Origin: Paenibacillus chondroitinus NBRC 15376
GTDB taxonomy: Bacteria; Bacillota; Bacilli; Paenibacillales; NBRC-103111
NCBI RefSeq assembly: GCF_004000765.1
Contig: NZ_BILW01000012.1
Coordinates: 111,298-175,297, forward strand
Direction: 5' to 3'
DNA: 64,000 nt
Below the pieces are notes generated by a model, which had not been told where the DNA came from, did not search any database, and worked only from the letters and a program-made list of their open reading frames with translations. How positions within the stretch are numbered: position 1 is the first letter of the stretch; every line of letters starts with the position of its first letter. Shown one piece after another: positions 44,554 through 52,468 of this stretch. The translations under genes and the position numbers were made by a program.

Positions 44554-44831
44554 AATTTGGACGTCAAAATTTGGTAAAGTCTAGTCATAAATGCTTCAAT
44601 TTGCGGCATCGGAGGCATTTTCACAGAAAGCTTAACTTCGCCTTTCCAGTAGAAAATCAAAATGCTGTTGCTTCTCCCCTGAAACATTTCAACATCCCAA
44701 CACGTCTCATTAAGTGCGTACTCTTCTAAATTAATCATTAGCTTCGGTCCATCCGAGGATGGCACCAAACGGGCAACATGATTGCCGCAAAGTGATGTTA
44801 CTTTTTGCTCTTCAAGTAAATCAGACTGCAT
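44532..44831 (-). CDS. Unknown 99-aa protein under a GEMM-I (c-di-GMP) riboswitch
   Basis: Soluble protein of 99 residues without signal peptide or helix. It looks like a small alpha/beta domain: LCGNHVARLVPSSDGPKLMI, the WDVEMF strand, SILIFYWKGEVKLSVKMP and a final helix IEAFMTRLYQILTS. I do not recognise a family. ATG 44831 follows AAAGGAGG; the longer open frame upstream is leader RNA. The gene is the only one downstream of the GEMM-I element at 44929-45023 and its terminator at 44881-44912, so its expression should respond to c-di-GMP. Candidates are a motility, biofilm or sporulation effector. Confidence 0.75.
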   Translation of the reverse strand: MQSDLLEEQKVTSLCGNHVARLVPSSDGPKLMINLEEYALNETCWDVEMFQGRSNSILIFYWKGEVKLSVKMPPMPQIEAFMTRLYQILTSKLKTVQPI

Positions 44832-44880
44832 GCTGCTTGGTCCTCCTTTTATCCATCGTTTATAAAAGTTATGACAGAGA

Positions 44881-44912
44881 AAAACCCCACCATAGTGTAC
44901 CGATCGGAGGGG
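44881..44912 (-). terminator. Riboswitch-controlled terminator
   Basis: On the minus strand CCCCTCC and GGTGGGG pair with the inner region CGATCGGTACACTAT and are followed by TTTTTC. It lies between the GEMM-I element and the 99-aa gene, the normal place for an expression platform. Confidence 0.8.
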
Positions 44913-44928
44913 ATCTAAGTTGAATACC

Positions 44929-45023
44929 CAATCGTTCGGCAGCTGGCTGGCAACGAGTTCGTTTATGAACAAGGTAGCCCCTTTAGCTTTGCGTCACTGA
45001 CTTTCGTCAGTTTTGCCATTGTC
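44929..45023 (-). promoter_or_regulatory. GEMM-I (c-di-GMP-I) riboswitch
   Basis: The minus strand shows the class signature in order: CAATGGCAAAA, hairpin ACTGAC-GAAA-GTCAGT (P2 with GNRA loop), the conserved GACGCAAAGCTAAAGGG, a variable P3 region, and the 3' block GCCAGCCAGCTGCCGA, closed by CAAT/ATTG as P1. The G just before GCAAA, which favours c-di-GMP over cGAMP, is retained. Core 44973-45017. A terminator and one gene follow. Confidence 0.88.
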
Positions 45024-45127
45024 GAGATGTGTTGTGAATTCTTTTACAAGAAATAACTACACTCTCAAGAATAAGGGATGTTGTTTTGAAATCGTATAGT
45101 TCGCAAGAACTAATTTTGCAATATTTA

Positions 45128-46354
45128 TCAAAAAACTTCTTTTTTCGACCTATTTTTGGGCAGTGCTTGTAGATTATTGGCGCCTTTCCAGTAAAAGAGA
45201 GATCCCGCGAGGGTCACAAAAGCGATAACCAGATAAAGTGCAGTGCCCCCGTACGCTACGAGCAGAAAGCCGCCAACCCATGGTCCCATAAAATGACCTA
45301 CGTTGGTTAACGTTTGTGCTCCAAAATAAGTACCGCGCATATGCTCCGGAGCCAGCTTATCAATTAGCATGTTGGCCGCGGGGTAATTTAATATTTCGCC
45401 TAGTGTAAAAATCGCCATGGAAATAATCATGGGTACTAACGAATGCGAAAATGCAAAACCGATATCGCCTAACGCAAACATCAAATTGCCAAAAATAATC
45501 GCTACAAGCGGCGAATATTTATCAGAAATTCGTGTAAGCGGTATTTGCATCGCAATCACCACAATGGCATTGACACTCATGAGGACAGCAAACATTTTCA
45601 CACCTTCAGCGAAGTTCTGCTCCAAATATTGCGATAGTGTCACCATGACTTGCGAATAGCCGATAGCCCCTATAATTCCACCAAGAATGTAATAGCGGAA
45701 CGTGACATCACGTTGAATGACCCGCAATGCGGAGACAAACGTAACAGGTTGTTTTTTCTCCCCTTCTATTTGCTTAATACCAAAAACGATAAGGAGAACA
45801 TAGAGTGTAACCGCGTAAATAAAATATACGATTCCAGTGAGTAGAAACGGCAGTGCTCCATCCATCGTTGCAAAAAATGCACCCAATAAAGGTCCTACAG
45901 CAACACCAACATTGATGGCCATGTATCTCATAGAAAACACACTGAGTCGCTTAGCCGGCTCGGTCAAATCAGCCATCAAGGCTTGCGAGACCGGTTCGTA
46001 GAAGGAGCGGCACAAGCCGTTCAGCATGTTCAGCATCATGAACAAAACCGGTAATTTCACGATACTAAAACCTACAAACACAACCGCCCATCCAAAAAGT
46101 GCAGCAAGCATGATGATGCGTCGGCCGAATCGGTCCGATAAGTTGCCGCCGATAAAACCTCCGACTGTTCCTGCCAAGGCTCCCATTCCAATTACGACCC
46201 CAATCATTACCGCGCTCATCGACGTATGTTTAGCTAAGTAAATTGCCAGAAAAGGCAGACTCATGGAAGACGCTGCTCTGGCCATGACCGTTCCCAAAAT
46301 TAACGTATGTACAATCGGATGATACGAACCAAGAAAACCACGTAATCGATTCAT
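45128..46354 (-). CDS. MFS transporter (drug-efflux type)
   Basis: Twelve-helix permease of 408 residues. The loop GGNLSDRFGRRIIML between helices 2 and 3 and the repeated ISDKYSP loop in the second half are the standard MFS motif A. The N-terminal ARAASSMSLPFLAIYLA resembles MdtH/YttB-like efflux proteins. GAGAGGAG precedes ATG. Substrate unknown. It is 105 bases upstream of the riboswitch element but ends before it. Confidence 0.87.
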   Translation of the reverse strand: MNRLRGFLGSYHPIVHTLILGTVMARAASSMSLPFLAIYLAKHTSMSAVMIGVVIGMGALAGTVGGFIGGNLSDRFGRRIIMLAALFGWAVVFVGFSIVKLPVLFMMLNMLNGLCRSFYEPVSQALMADLTEPAKRLSVFSMRYMAINVGVAVGPLLGAFFATMDGALPFLLTGIVYFIYAVTLYVLLIVFGIKQIEGEKKQPVTFVSALRVIQRDVTFRYYILGGIIGAIGYSQVMVTLSQYLEQNFAEGVKMFAVLMSVNAIVVIAMQIPLTRISDKYSPLVAIIFGNLMFALGDIGFAFSHSLVPMIISMAIFTLGEILNYPAANMLIDKLAPEHMRGTYFGAQTLTNVGHFMGPWVGGFLLVAYGGTALYLVIAFVTLAGSLFYWKGANNLQALPKNRSKKEVF

Positions 46355-46466
46355 CTGTCAGAACTCCTCTCGCTGCTAATTTACCAAAGGTTAAGAAATG
46401 AGATCAAGAACCCATTATACACGAAAAACGGTAGTTCGTGTCCTTTATTATATGTTTTTGTCGAAT

Positions 46467-46502
46467 AAAAAAAGGACTCCCCGATATCGAGCGGGAAGCC
46501 GG
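46467..46502 (-). terminator. Terminator after the broken CMD gene
   Basis: On the minus strand GGCTTCCCGC and CGGGGAGTCC pair imperfectly across TCGATAT and are followed by TTTTTTT. Confidence 0.7.
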
Positions 46503-46541
46503 TTTTAAATATGTTTTGTGGCCTAGAATTTGAAGTCAACA

Positions 46542-46969
46542 CTAATTCTGGGCTACTGCATCCGAATGATAATCAAAGGCATTGAGGGCGTTAATGCCAT
46601 GAGTCAGGACGTAGCCCGCATTCGCAACACCGCCGACCAGTAGTCCTTCCATTAGTTCCTCTGCTGTCCCGCCCAACTCTTTGAATTTTCGCGTATGGTT
46701 GTCAATGCTATAAGCACAACCATTCACATGTGCGATGACAACAGCAATCAACTGTTTCGTTTTGGTATCAATAGCGCCATCCGCCATGGCTGTGGACTGA
46801 AATTGTTCGAATGCCCCAAATGTCTCCGAATGGCTCTTTCGCCAAAAGCCTCACCCATAAACTGAAAAAATGCTTTGGATCCTTGTGGCACAATTTCTTG
46901 CAGCTCTGCTACTCTTCTCAAATTGCTGCGTTCATACAATGAATTAGAATTTTTAAAATTAATTTCCAA
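46542..46969 (-). pseudogene. Frameshifted carboxymuconolactone decarboxylase/AhpD-like protein
   Basis: Two reading frames on the minus strand join into one AhpD-like protein: the first (TTG 46969, after ATGGAGGA) gives RRVAELQEIVPQGSKAFFQF and then leaves frame after GEAFGE; the second continues ETFGAFEQFQSTAMADGAID and the AhpD core TKQLIAVVIAHVNGCAYSID. The frame change lies near 46830-46850. The active-site CxxC of the family reads CAYS, so the second cysteine is also lost. Peroxidase activity is therefore unlikely in this copy. It keeps a TTGACA-N17-TATCAT promoter with a MarR-type operator over the -10. Confidence 0.75.
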
Positions 46970-46995
46970 TTTCCTCCATTTCTATGATTTGAATA

Positions 46996-47026
46996 TTATG
47001 ATATCTAACTTATTTTTAGCTGTCAA
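46996..47026 (-). promoter_or_regulatory. Promoter and operator of the CMD-like gene
   Basis: Minus-strand TTGACA (47021-47026), a 17-base spacer and TATCAT (46998-47003). The -10 lies inside TTAGATATCATAA, an imperfect copy of the TTAGATATCTAA palindrome found twice nearby, so a bound repressor would block polymerase. Confidence 0.7.
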
Positions 47027-47136
47027 CATTTAAATATTTCGACTTTATTATGTTAAATTTTCATTTTTATCTACAAAAAAAGCCTGAAATCCGTTATAAT
47101 GATCCCAAGCATTAGATTATAGATTCCAAAAATAAT

Positions 47137-47148
47137 TTAGATATCTAA
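47137..47148. promoter_or_regulatory. MarR-type operator palindrome
   Basis: Perfect 12-bp palindrome TTAGATATCTAA between the marR stop and the CMD promoter, identical to the site at 47872-47883. Confidence 0.65.
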
Positions 47149-47158
47149 TTATATATCC

Positions 47159-47195
47159 AAAAAAAAGACTGCCATGCAACTTATTTTGCCAGTCC
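47159..47195 (-). terminator. Terminator after the MarR gene
   Basis: On the minus strand GACTGGCA and TGGCAGTC pair imperfectly and are followed by TTTTTTTT. Confidence 0.7.
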
Positions 47196-47197
47196 AC

Positions 47198-47626
47198 TCA
47201 CCCTTGAAAATTACTGTCAACACGCTTCATCCAATGCAGCATCAAGGCGATTTCCTGATCGGAAAATCCTTGGCGAATCATCTTTTCTCCCTCTTCGACA
47301 ATAGCTAAACAAGCCTCTTTAATGGAGGAGCCCTTATCCGTCAAATAAATACGATTGATACGGGTATCCAACTTGTCTGGTACACGATTGATCATCCCTC
47401 TATCTTCTAACCCACGAAGAAGGAAGGTCATGGAAGCCGGTTGAATGCCTAAAATATGCACCATATCTTTTTGGGTCCGTCCCTCTTCTTCCCATAGAAT
47501 CATAAGGACACCTAGCTGAGAGTTCGTGACACCCTGTTCCTCCAGCATTTGATCCAAATAATTGCAGGCATTGCGATAATTCTTCTTTAACCAGAATCCA
47601 ATTGATCCATGCAGTGTAGCGTTCAT
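47198..47626 (-). CDS. MarR family transcriptional regulator
   Basis: Winged-helix dimeric regulator of 142 residues. The DNA-binding core is NSQLGVLMILWEEEGRTQKD, HILGIQPASMTFLLRGLEDR and the wing GMINRVPDKLDTRINRIYLT. MarR proteins usually repress and are released by small phenolics or oxidation. No conserved N-terminal Cys is seen. ATG 47626 follows AGGGAG; the frame upstream is not likely translated. It is second in a transcript that begins at the TTGACA/TACTAT promoter with the operator at 47872-47883, and probably autoregulates. Confidence 0.9.
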   Translation of the reverse strand: MNATLHGSIGFWLKKNYRNACNYLDQMLEEQGVTNSQLGVLMILWEEEGRTQKDMVHILGIQPASMTFLLRGLEDRGMINRVPDKLDTRINRIYLTDKGSSIKEACLAIVEEGEKMIRQGFSDQEIALMLHWMKRVDSNFQG

Positions 47627-47712
47627 GTTGGTTCTCCCTTTACAAGTTGCTTGTGTTATATTGCCATTATATACGATCACCTCTCTGATGAACATATGAC
47701 AAACTCGTATAC

Positions 47713-47844
47713 TTAGTACTGGCCTTTGGACATTTTCCTTTTTGCAATCCAATACGAAATCCAGCCAGCCGTATAACAGATGAGACAGCCAAAGAACTTA
47801 GGCTTCAGAATTGATTTTTGAGGATTAACCGGGCATGATTTCAT
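47713..47844 (-). CDS. 43-aa protein upstream of marR
   Basis: AAGGAGG sits seven bases before ATG 47844, a near-perfect site, and the frame runs to TAA at 47713. The peptide starts MKSCPVNPQKSILKPKFFGC, has one hydrophobic segment (LICYTAGWISYWIA) and a basic end KRKMSKGQY. Three cysteines are present. It is the first gene after the MarR-operated promoter, so it is co-transcribed with the regulator; it may be a small membrane stress peptide or a leader peptide. Confidence 0.65.
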   Translation of the reverse strand: MKSCPVNPQKSILKPKFFGCLICYTAGWISYWIAKRKMSKGQY

Positions 47845-47871
47845 TCTTCAACCTCCTTCCATATCATTTAG

Positions 47872-47916
47872 TTAGATATCTAAATATATAGTATACCACC
47901 AAAAATTGAATGTCAA
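47872..47916 (-). promoter_or_regulatory. Promoter of the small ORF-marR unit with operator over +1
   Basis: Minus-strand TTGACA (47911-47916), a 17-base spacer and TACTAT (47888-47893), followed immediately by the perfect palindrome TTAGATATCTAA (47872-47883) where the start site would be. This is the classic layout for an autorepressed MarR promoter. Confidence 0.75.
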
Positions 47917-47924
47917 TAATTCCC

Positions 47925-47962
47925 ACAAAATAAAGAGCACTTCCATAAAGAAAGTGCCCTTA
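47925..47962 (-). terminator. Terminator of the ABC ATPase/MFS transcript
   Basis: On the minus strand AAGGGCACTT and AAGTGCTCTT pair around TCTTTATGG with a T-rich tail. Confidence 0.75.
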
Positions 47963-47967
47963 GAAAC

Positions 47968-48759
47968 TCACAAATCACTAGCAGGAATCGAAAGCCATGG
48001 GCGTTCTCGCTGCCATTTCACTTCAACCTCCGTCTCAAAGAAAGAGGATAAACCTTCACTTGTCAATACTTGGCGCGACAGCCCTTTTGCGAATACCTCA
48101 CCACGACGAATCAATAAGGTTTGATTAAAAACAGGTAGAATTTCTTCAATATGGTGCGTTACGAATATTAATGTCGGAGCATCCGGTTCCTTGGCTAGTT
48201 CTTGGATGCTGGACAACAAAGCTTCACGAGAAAGGAAGTCTAATCCGTTCGTTGCTTCATCCAGAATCAGCAGTTTAGGAGAGGCCATTAATGCACGTGC
48301 AATTAATATTTTTTGCTTTTCACCCTGAGAGCACGATTGATAAGTCCGGTCGTATAAATGCATACAATTCAGCCGCTGCATATGCGCTTTGGCCTGCTCG
48401 AAGTCTTCCGTACTCGGTTTCTCATATAACCCGATTGAAGCATGTTTACCGCTTATTACGACATTTTGCGTTTTATCGGAGGCATACAACTTCTCCTGAA
48501 GGGATGAACTTACCCAACCAATCATTTTACGCAAATCTCTTAAATCTACCGTTCCAAACGGATGGCCGAGTACAGCCATTTGTCCTTGGCTCGGCCAGAT
48601 ATAACCATTGATCATATTCAATATGGTCGTCTTGCCTGAACCGTTCAAACCCAGTACGGCCCAGTGTTCATTTTTGGATACCTGCCAATTCACTTCATTC
48701 AGAATCGTTTTGTTATCTCTATACCAGGAGACGTTATTCATTTCAATAATCGATGGCAT
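47968..48759 (-). CDS. ABC transporter ATP-binding protein, YlmA-like stand-alone ATPase
   Basis: ATPase of 263 residues with Walker A GLNGSGKTT, signature CSQGEKQKI, Walker B LLILDEATNGLD and H-loop VTHHIEEI. It resembles YlmA/ModF-type proteins, which lack an adjacent permease; none is present here either. Serine-glutamine in the signature (CSQGE) is characteristic of that group. Its gene lies 21 bases after the MFS gene's stop, so both may be transcribed together. Confidence 0.87.
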   Translation of the reverse strand: MPSIIEMNNVSWYRDNKTILNEVNWQVSKNEHWAVLGLNGSGKTTILNMINGYIWPSQGQMAVLGHPFGTVDLRDLRKMIGWVSSSLQEKLYASDKTQNVVISGKHASIGLYEKPSTEDFEQAKAHMQRLNCMHLYDRTYQSCSQGEKQKILIARALMASPKLLILDEATNGLDFLSREALLSSIQELAKEPDAPTLIFVTHHIEEILPVFNQTLLIRRGEVFAKGLSRQVLTSEGLSSFFETEVEVKWQRERPWLSIPASDL

Positions 48760-48780
48760 TCGGTTTCACCTCGTGATCAA

Positions 48781-50013
48781 TTAAGCTTTAGCAACATTTT
48801 GTGATAGTTCAATTTGTGTCATATTCAATTTTTTATCTGATGGCAGGAAAGCGGCCAATAGCCCGATTAGCGGCAAGAATGCGCAGAGTTTAATGACAAA
48901 TGAGATGCTTGTTGCATCCGCAAGTGTACCAAGCACAGCTGATCCGATCCCACCTAGTCCGAAAGCCAAGCCAAAGAATAAACCGGATACCGTCCCGACT
49001 TTGCCTGGCAGAAGTTCCTGCGCATAAACGACAATGACGGAGAAGCCGGATAGTAAAATAAATCCAATGCATGCACACAACACGCCCGCCCAAAATAAGT
49101 TTGCATATGGCAAAAGCAGTGAAAACGGAGCCGTTCCCAGAATGGAAAACCAGATCATGTTCCGTCTTCCGAACCGATCCGCCAACGGACCGCCCATGAA
49201 CGTACCGACTGCTCCAGCAGCAAGCAAAGTGAATATGAATAGCTGCGCTTTTTCAACGGAAAGTTGATTGTGTTCGATTAAGTAAAAAGCGTAAAAACCC
49301 GTCATGCTTGCCACATAAACAAACTTGGAAAACAAGAGCATGATCAAAATTGAAATGGCATAGGTAACTGTCTTGCGCGGCAGAGGCTGTTTACTGACAG
49401 AAGCTTTACTTGAAGCGGCTGAGCGGCTGCTGCCCGCTTTACCATACCATTTGGCTACGAAAAACTGAACAACAATCGCTGCAGCAGCGACAAACGAAAA
49501 CCAAATAATGCCGAATTGGCCAAATGGAACGAAAATCAGCGCTGTGAAAATAGGAGCAAGCGCCTGCCCGATATTACCGCCTGTTTGGAAAATCGACTGC
49601 GCCAAGCCTCGACGAGGTCCGGCAGCCAAGTAAGCAACGCGCGATGCCTCCGGATGAAGCACGGAAGATCCGAGACCAACCAGCACAACAGCTCCAAGCA
49701 CCTGAACAAACGAAGACGCTACAGCAAGTAAAATCACGCCTAATAACGAGAAATATACGCCTGCGGGCAACAAAAACGGCTTTGGCTTTTTATCTGTGTA
49801 CAAACCAATTAAAGGTTGAAATAAGGAAGCTGTTACGTTTAGCGTAAAAGCAATCCAGCCAATTTGAGTAAAGCTCAACTGCAGCGAATTATGAAGAATC
49901 GGGAAAACGGCAGGTATAACGGATTGAATGGCGTCATTCAATAAGTGGACCAGGGAGATCGAGAATAAAATCGCATAAACCGTATGATTGCGTACTGAAC
50001 TGGAATCTGACAC
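48781..50013 (-). CDS. MFS transporter, fosmidomycin-resistance (Fsr) type
   Basis: Permease of 410 residues with twelve helices. HLLNDAIQSVIPAVFPIL near the start, GLGSSVLHPEASRVAYLAAG and SIFQTGGNIGQALAPI are landmarks of the Fsr group, which exports fosmidomycin and related phosphonates or drugs. The second half begins after a long cytosolic loop near residue 215. GTG 50013 gives good spacing to AAAGGGG; GTG 50019 is the alternative. It lies downstream of a FadR-like regulator on the same strand. Confidence 0.87.
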   Translation of the reverse strand: MSDSSSVRNHTVYAILFSISLVHLLNDAIQSVIPAVFPILHNSLQLSFTQIGWIAFTLNVTASLFQPLIGLYTDKKPKPFLLPAGVYFSLLGVILLAVASSFVQVLGAVVLVGLGSSVLHPEASRVAYLAAGPRRGLAQSIFQTGGNIGQALAPIFTALIFVPFGQFGIIWFSFVAAAAIVVQFFVAKWYGKAGSSRSAASSKASVSKQPLPRKTVTYAISILIMLLFSKFVYVASMTGFYAFYLIEHNQLSVEKAQLFIFTLLAAGAVGTFMGGPLADRFGRRNMIWFSILGTAPFSLLLPYANLFWAGVLCACIGFILLSGFSVIVVYAQELLPGKVGTVSGLFFGLAFGLGGIGSAVLGTLADATSISFVIKLCAFLPLIGLLAAFLPSDKKLNMTQIELSQNVAKA

Positions 50014-50069
50014 TGTCACTAACCCCTTTCATCATATCATCTGATGTTTAAAGACATAGGAGAGTCAAG

Positions 50070-50771
50070 CTACTCCTGGTTTACAAACTGTTTAAGCTGT
50101 GTGACCGTTTCATCCAGATTTTTCATGGTCCAATACTCCGCTTCCGCGACATTTTTGTCCTTGATCGCTTTGTACATATTTTCATGAAACAAATGATGAG
50201 GATCTTGCAAAGTCACGATCAATTTCTGTGAAGCCTCAAATAGTGCCGATGTGAAGGATCGATACAGGTCGATGACAACACTATTTTTGCTCGCAACAGC
50301 GATCGATAGATGAAATTTCACATCTTCACGCAAATACGTGTCTGTGTCGCCTTTCTCCAATGCTTCATAACGTTGATCCAACGCGCTTCGCATTTGCTCA
50401 AGATCGTTCTCGTCTCGGCGCTCAGCAGCCAATCTGGAGATTTCTAACTCAAGCATCCTTCTGACCTCGTAAACCTCCAGAATCTGTGCTCTACGGAGCC
50501 TGTGATCCAGCGGTTCCTGCATGGCCGACTGCGCCTTCAGAAAAGTACCGAAGCCCTGTTTCTTCTCAAGCAAGCCAGCGTGAACAAGGACACGGACCGC
50601 TTCACGGATCGTTGATCGTCCCACGGCGAACTGCTGCATCAATTCCGGTTCCGTAGGAATCTTATCCCCAGGTTTTATTTCTCCTTCTGAAATCTTCTTT
50701 TGCAGTTGATTCACTACATCGTCTACCAACTTTGGACGATTCAGCGGTTGAAAAGACATTTTAGAATTCAT
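50070..50771 (-). CDS. GntR family regulator, FadR/FCD type
   Basis: Regulator of 233 residues. Residues 10-80 are the winged helix (GDKIPTEPELMQQFAVGRST, REAVRVLVHAGLLEKKQGFG); residues 100-230 are an all-helical FCD ligand domain that often binds carboxylic acids through a metal site. AGGAGATGA precedes ATG. The MFS transporter gene starts 57 bases downstream and is the likely target or co-transcribed partner. Confidence 0.9.
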   Translation of the reverse strand: MNSKMSFQPLNRPKLVDDVVNQLQKKISEGEIKPGDKIPTEPELMQQFAVGRSTIREAVRVLVHAGLLEKKQGFGTFLKAQSAMQEPLDHRLRRAQILEVYEVRRMLELEISRLAAERRDENDLEQMRSALDQRYEALEKGDTDTYLREDVKFHLSIAVASKNSVVIDLYRSFTSALFEASQKLIVTLQDPHHLFHENMYKAIKDKNVAEAEYWTMKNLDETVTQLKQFVNQE

Positions 50772-50853
50772 CTGATCATCTCCTGTTTGAACATGAGTAT
50801 AGCATAGGGCGTCTGAATTTTTCCAGTCTAAATTTTAGCATGCCCTTGCATAC

Positions 50854-50890
50854 GAAAAACACTTCCCTGATTTTTTCGAGGAAAGTGTTC
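50854..50890 (-). terminator. Orphan minus-strand terminator
   Basis: On the minus strand AACACTTTCCT and AGGGAAGTGTT pair and are followed by TTTTT. No annotated minus-strand gene ends here; a Ser/Cys-rich reading frame stops just upstream at about 50899. Confidence 0.65.
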
Positions 50891-51007
50891 ACAACCTTTA
50901 ACTCGAACCGCAGCTGGAACTTGAGCAGGAGAAACTTGAGCATGAGGAGCTTGAGATGACATGCAAATTTTGTAAATGATATAATAGCGAGGAGGAGGTG
51001 TTCATCG

Positions 51008-51898
51008 ATGAAAATAGCAGTAACCGGCGGAAGCGGTTTTATCGGAAGTCGTTTAATTGCCTATTGCCAACAGCTCGGCCATGAAATGATTACAATTTCC
51101 CGCTCATCCCAAACCGTCGTACAAGGTGCGCGCACGGTAACATGGGCAGAATTGCAAGATGCTCCCGAGATACTCGAAGGACTGGACGCCATCGTGAATT
51201 TGGCGGGCGAATCCATTAATCAGCGCTGGACGGCTGCCGCCAAACAGCGCATCCTAGAGTCCCGCATTAAGGCAGCACAGCAAGTGGGGCAGCTTGTAGA
51301 ACGTATGGACAAGAAACCTAAAGTTGTCGTTAACGCTTCCGGTATGTCTATTTATGGCACGTCGGAGACGGCAACTTTCGATGAGCGCAGCCCGCACCGT
51401 ACGATGGATTTCTTATCGAGTGTCGTGGACAAATGGGAACAAGCCGCAGATCAAATCAAAGGTCCGCGGCTCGTCAAAGTTCGCGTTGGACTTGTGCTCG
51501 ACGGGAAAGAAGGCGCATTTCCAAAGATGGCTTTCCCTTATAAGCTTGGCGTTGGCGGCCCTATCGGCAGCGGCAAACAATGGCTGTCTTGGATTCACAT
51601 TGAAGACATGGTAAGATTGATCGATTTCTGCATACAAAACGAGGAAATCAGCGGACCTGTCAATGCGACAGCGCCAAATCCTGTCACAAACAAGCAGTTC
51701 GGGGCGCAGCTGGCCCAAGCACTTCACAGACCGAATCTGTTTCCTCTCCCTGCTTTTGTCATGAAGCTTGCTTTCGGCGAATTATCCACACTGCTTCTGG
51801 AAGGCCAGAAGGTGCTGCCGCATGTCCTGCTCCAGCATGGCTTTCGTTTTACATATAGTTCCGTCGACAAAGCGTTGGCGGATATCGTGAACAACTAA
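51008..51898 (+). CDS. TIGR01777 family NAD-dependent epimerase (YfhF-like)
   Basis: Extended short-chain dehydrogenase-like protein of 296 residues. VTGGSGFIGSRLI is the dinucleotide-binding motif; NASGMSIYGTSETATFDE contains the Ser/Tyr region, and the C-terminal DUF1731 part ends LPHVLLQHGFRFTYSSVDKAL. The reaction is unknown; relatives include SulA-like cell-division factors in name only. A strong GGAGGAGG site precedes ATG. The glutathione peroxidase gene starts 25 bases later. Confidence 0.9.
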   Translation: MKIAVTGGSGFIGSRLIAYCQQLGHEMITISRSSQTVVQGARTVTWAELQDAPEILEGLDAIVNLAGESINQRWTAAAKQRILESRIKAAQQVGQLVERMDKKPKVVVNASGMSIYGTSETATFDERSPHRTMDFLSSVVDKWEQAADQIKGPRLVKVRVGLVLDGKEGAFPKMAFPYKLGVGGPIGSGKQWLSWIHIEDMVRLIDFCIQNEEISGPVNATAPNPVTNKQFGAQLAQALHRPNLFPLPAFVMKLAFGELSTLLLEGQKVLPHVLLQHGFRFTYSSVDKALADIVNN

Positions 51899-51922
51899 AA
51901 TAACTGTGAAAAGGTGATTCTT

Positions 51923-52417
51923 TTGACCGTTCATCAATTTTCAGCCCGGACGATCCGCGGTGAAGATAAGTCGCTTGCCGACTACAAAGGGCAAGTGCTG
52001 CTCATTGTTAATACCGCAACCAAATGCGGATTTGCCCCTCAATTTACGGGACTGCAGGAGCTTCACGATACATATAAAGATCAAGGATTTAGCGTACTGG
52101 GCTTTCCATGCAACCAATTCAGAGATCAAGAGCCCGGAAACGATACAGAAGTTGAGCAGGTGTGCCAAATCAATTTTGGCGTGAACTTCCCTTTGTTCTC
52201 CAAGATTGATGTCAACGGCGCTGACACCCATCCACTTTACCGCTACTTGAAACAGCAGGCTTCCGGGTTGCTCGGCTCCAGCATCAAATGGAATTTCACC
52301 AAATTTCTCGTGGATCAAAACGGTAACGTCATTAAAAGATTCTCACCAACCACAACGCCGCGTAAAATTGAAAGCCAAATTCGCCAACTGCTCGCAAATA
52401 CCACCGTTCATGCTTAA
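51923..52417 (+). CDS. Glutathione peroxidase family thiol peroxidase
   Basis: Peroxidase of 164 residues. The catalytic Cys lies in NTATKCGFAPQFTGLQ (Cys, not selenocysteine), with the conserved Gln near FTGLQ, GFPCNQFRDQEPG and the Trp/Asn pair in IKWNFTKFLVD. In bacteria without glutathione such proteins use thioredoxin, with the second Cys of GFPCNQF region or nearby as resolving residue. TTG 51923 fits AAAGGTGA best. Probably in an operon with the epimerase. Confidence 0.92.
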   Translation: MTVHQFSARTIRGEDKSLADYKGQVLLIVNTATKCGFAPQFTGLQELHDTYKDQGFSVLGFPCNQFRDQEPGNDTEVEQVCQINFGVNFPLFSKIDVNGADTHPLYRYLKQQASGLLGSSIKWNFTKFLVDQNGNVIKRFSPTTTPRKIESQIRQLLANTTVHA

Positions 52418-52423
52418 CATATA

Positions 52424-52468
52424 GAAAAAAACCGCCAGGGCATCAATCGCTCCGACGGTTCTTTTTAT
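52424..52468. terminator. Bidirectional terminator between peroxidase and YuzB genes
   Basis: AACCGCC on the left and GACGGTT on the right pair, flanked by an A run and a T run, between convergent stop codons. Confidence 0.75.

Noticed and set aside
44832..44972. Upstream extension of the 99-aa protein
   Set aside because: The extension would translate the riboswitch 3' part and the terminator; AAAGGAGG is placed for ATG 44831.
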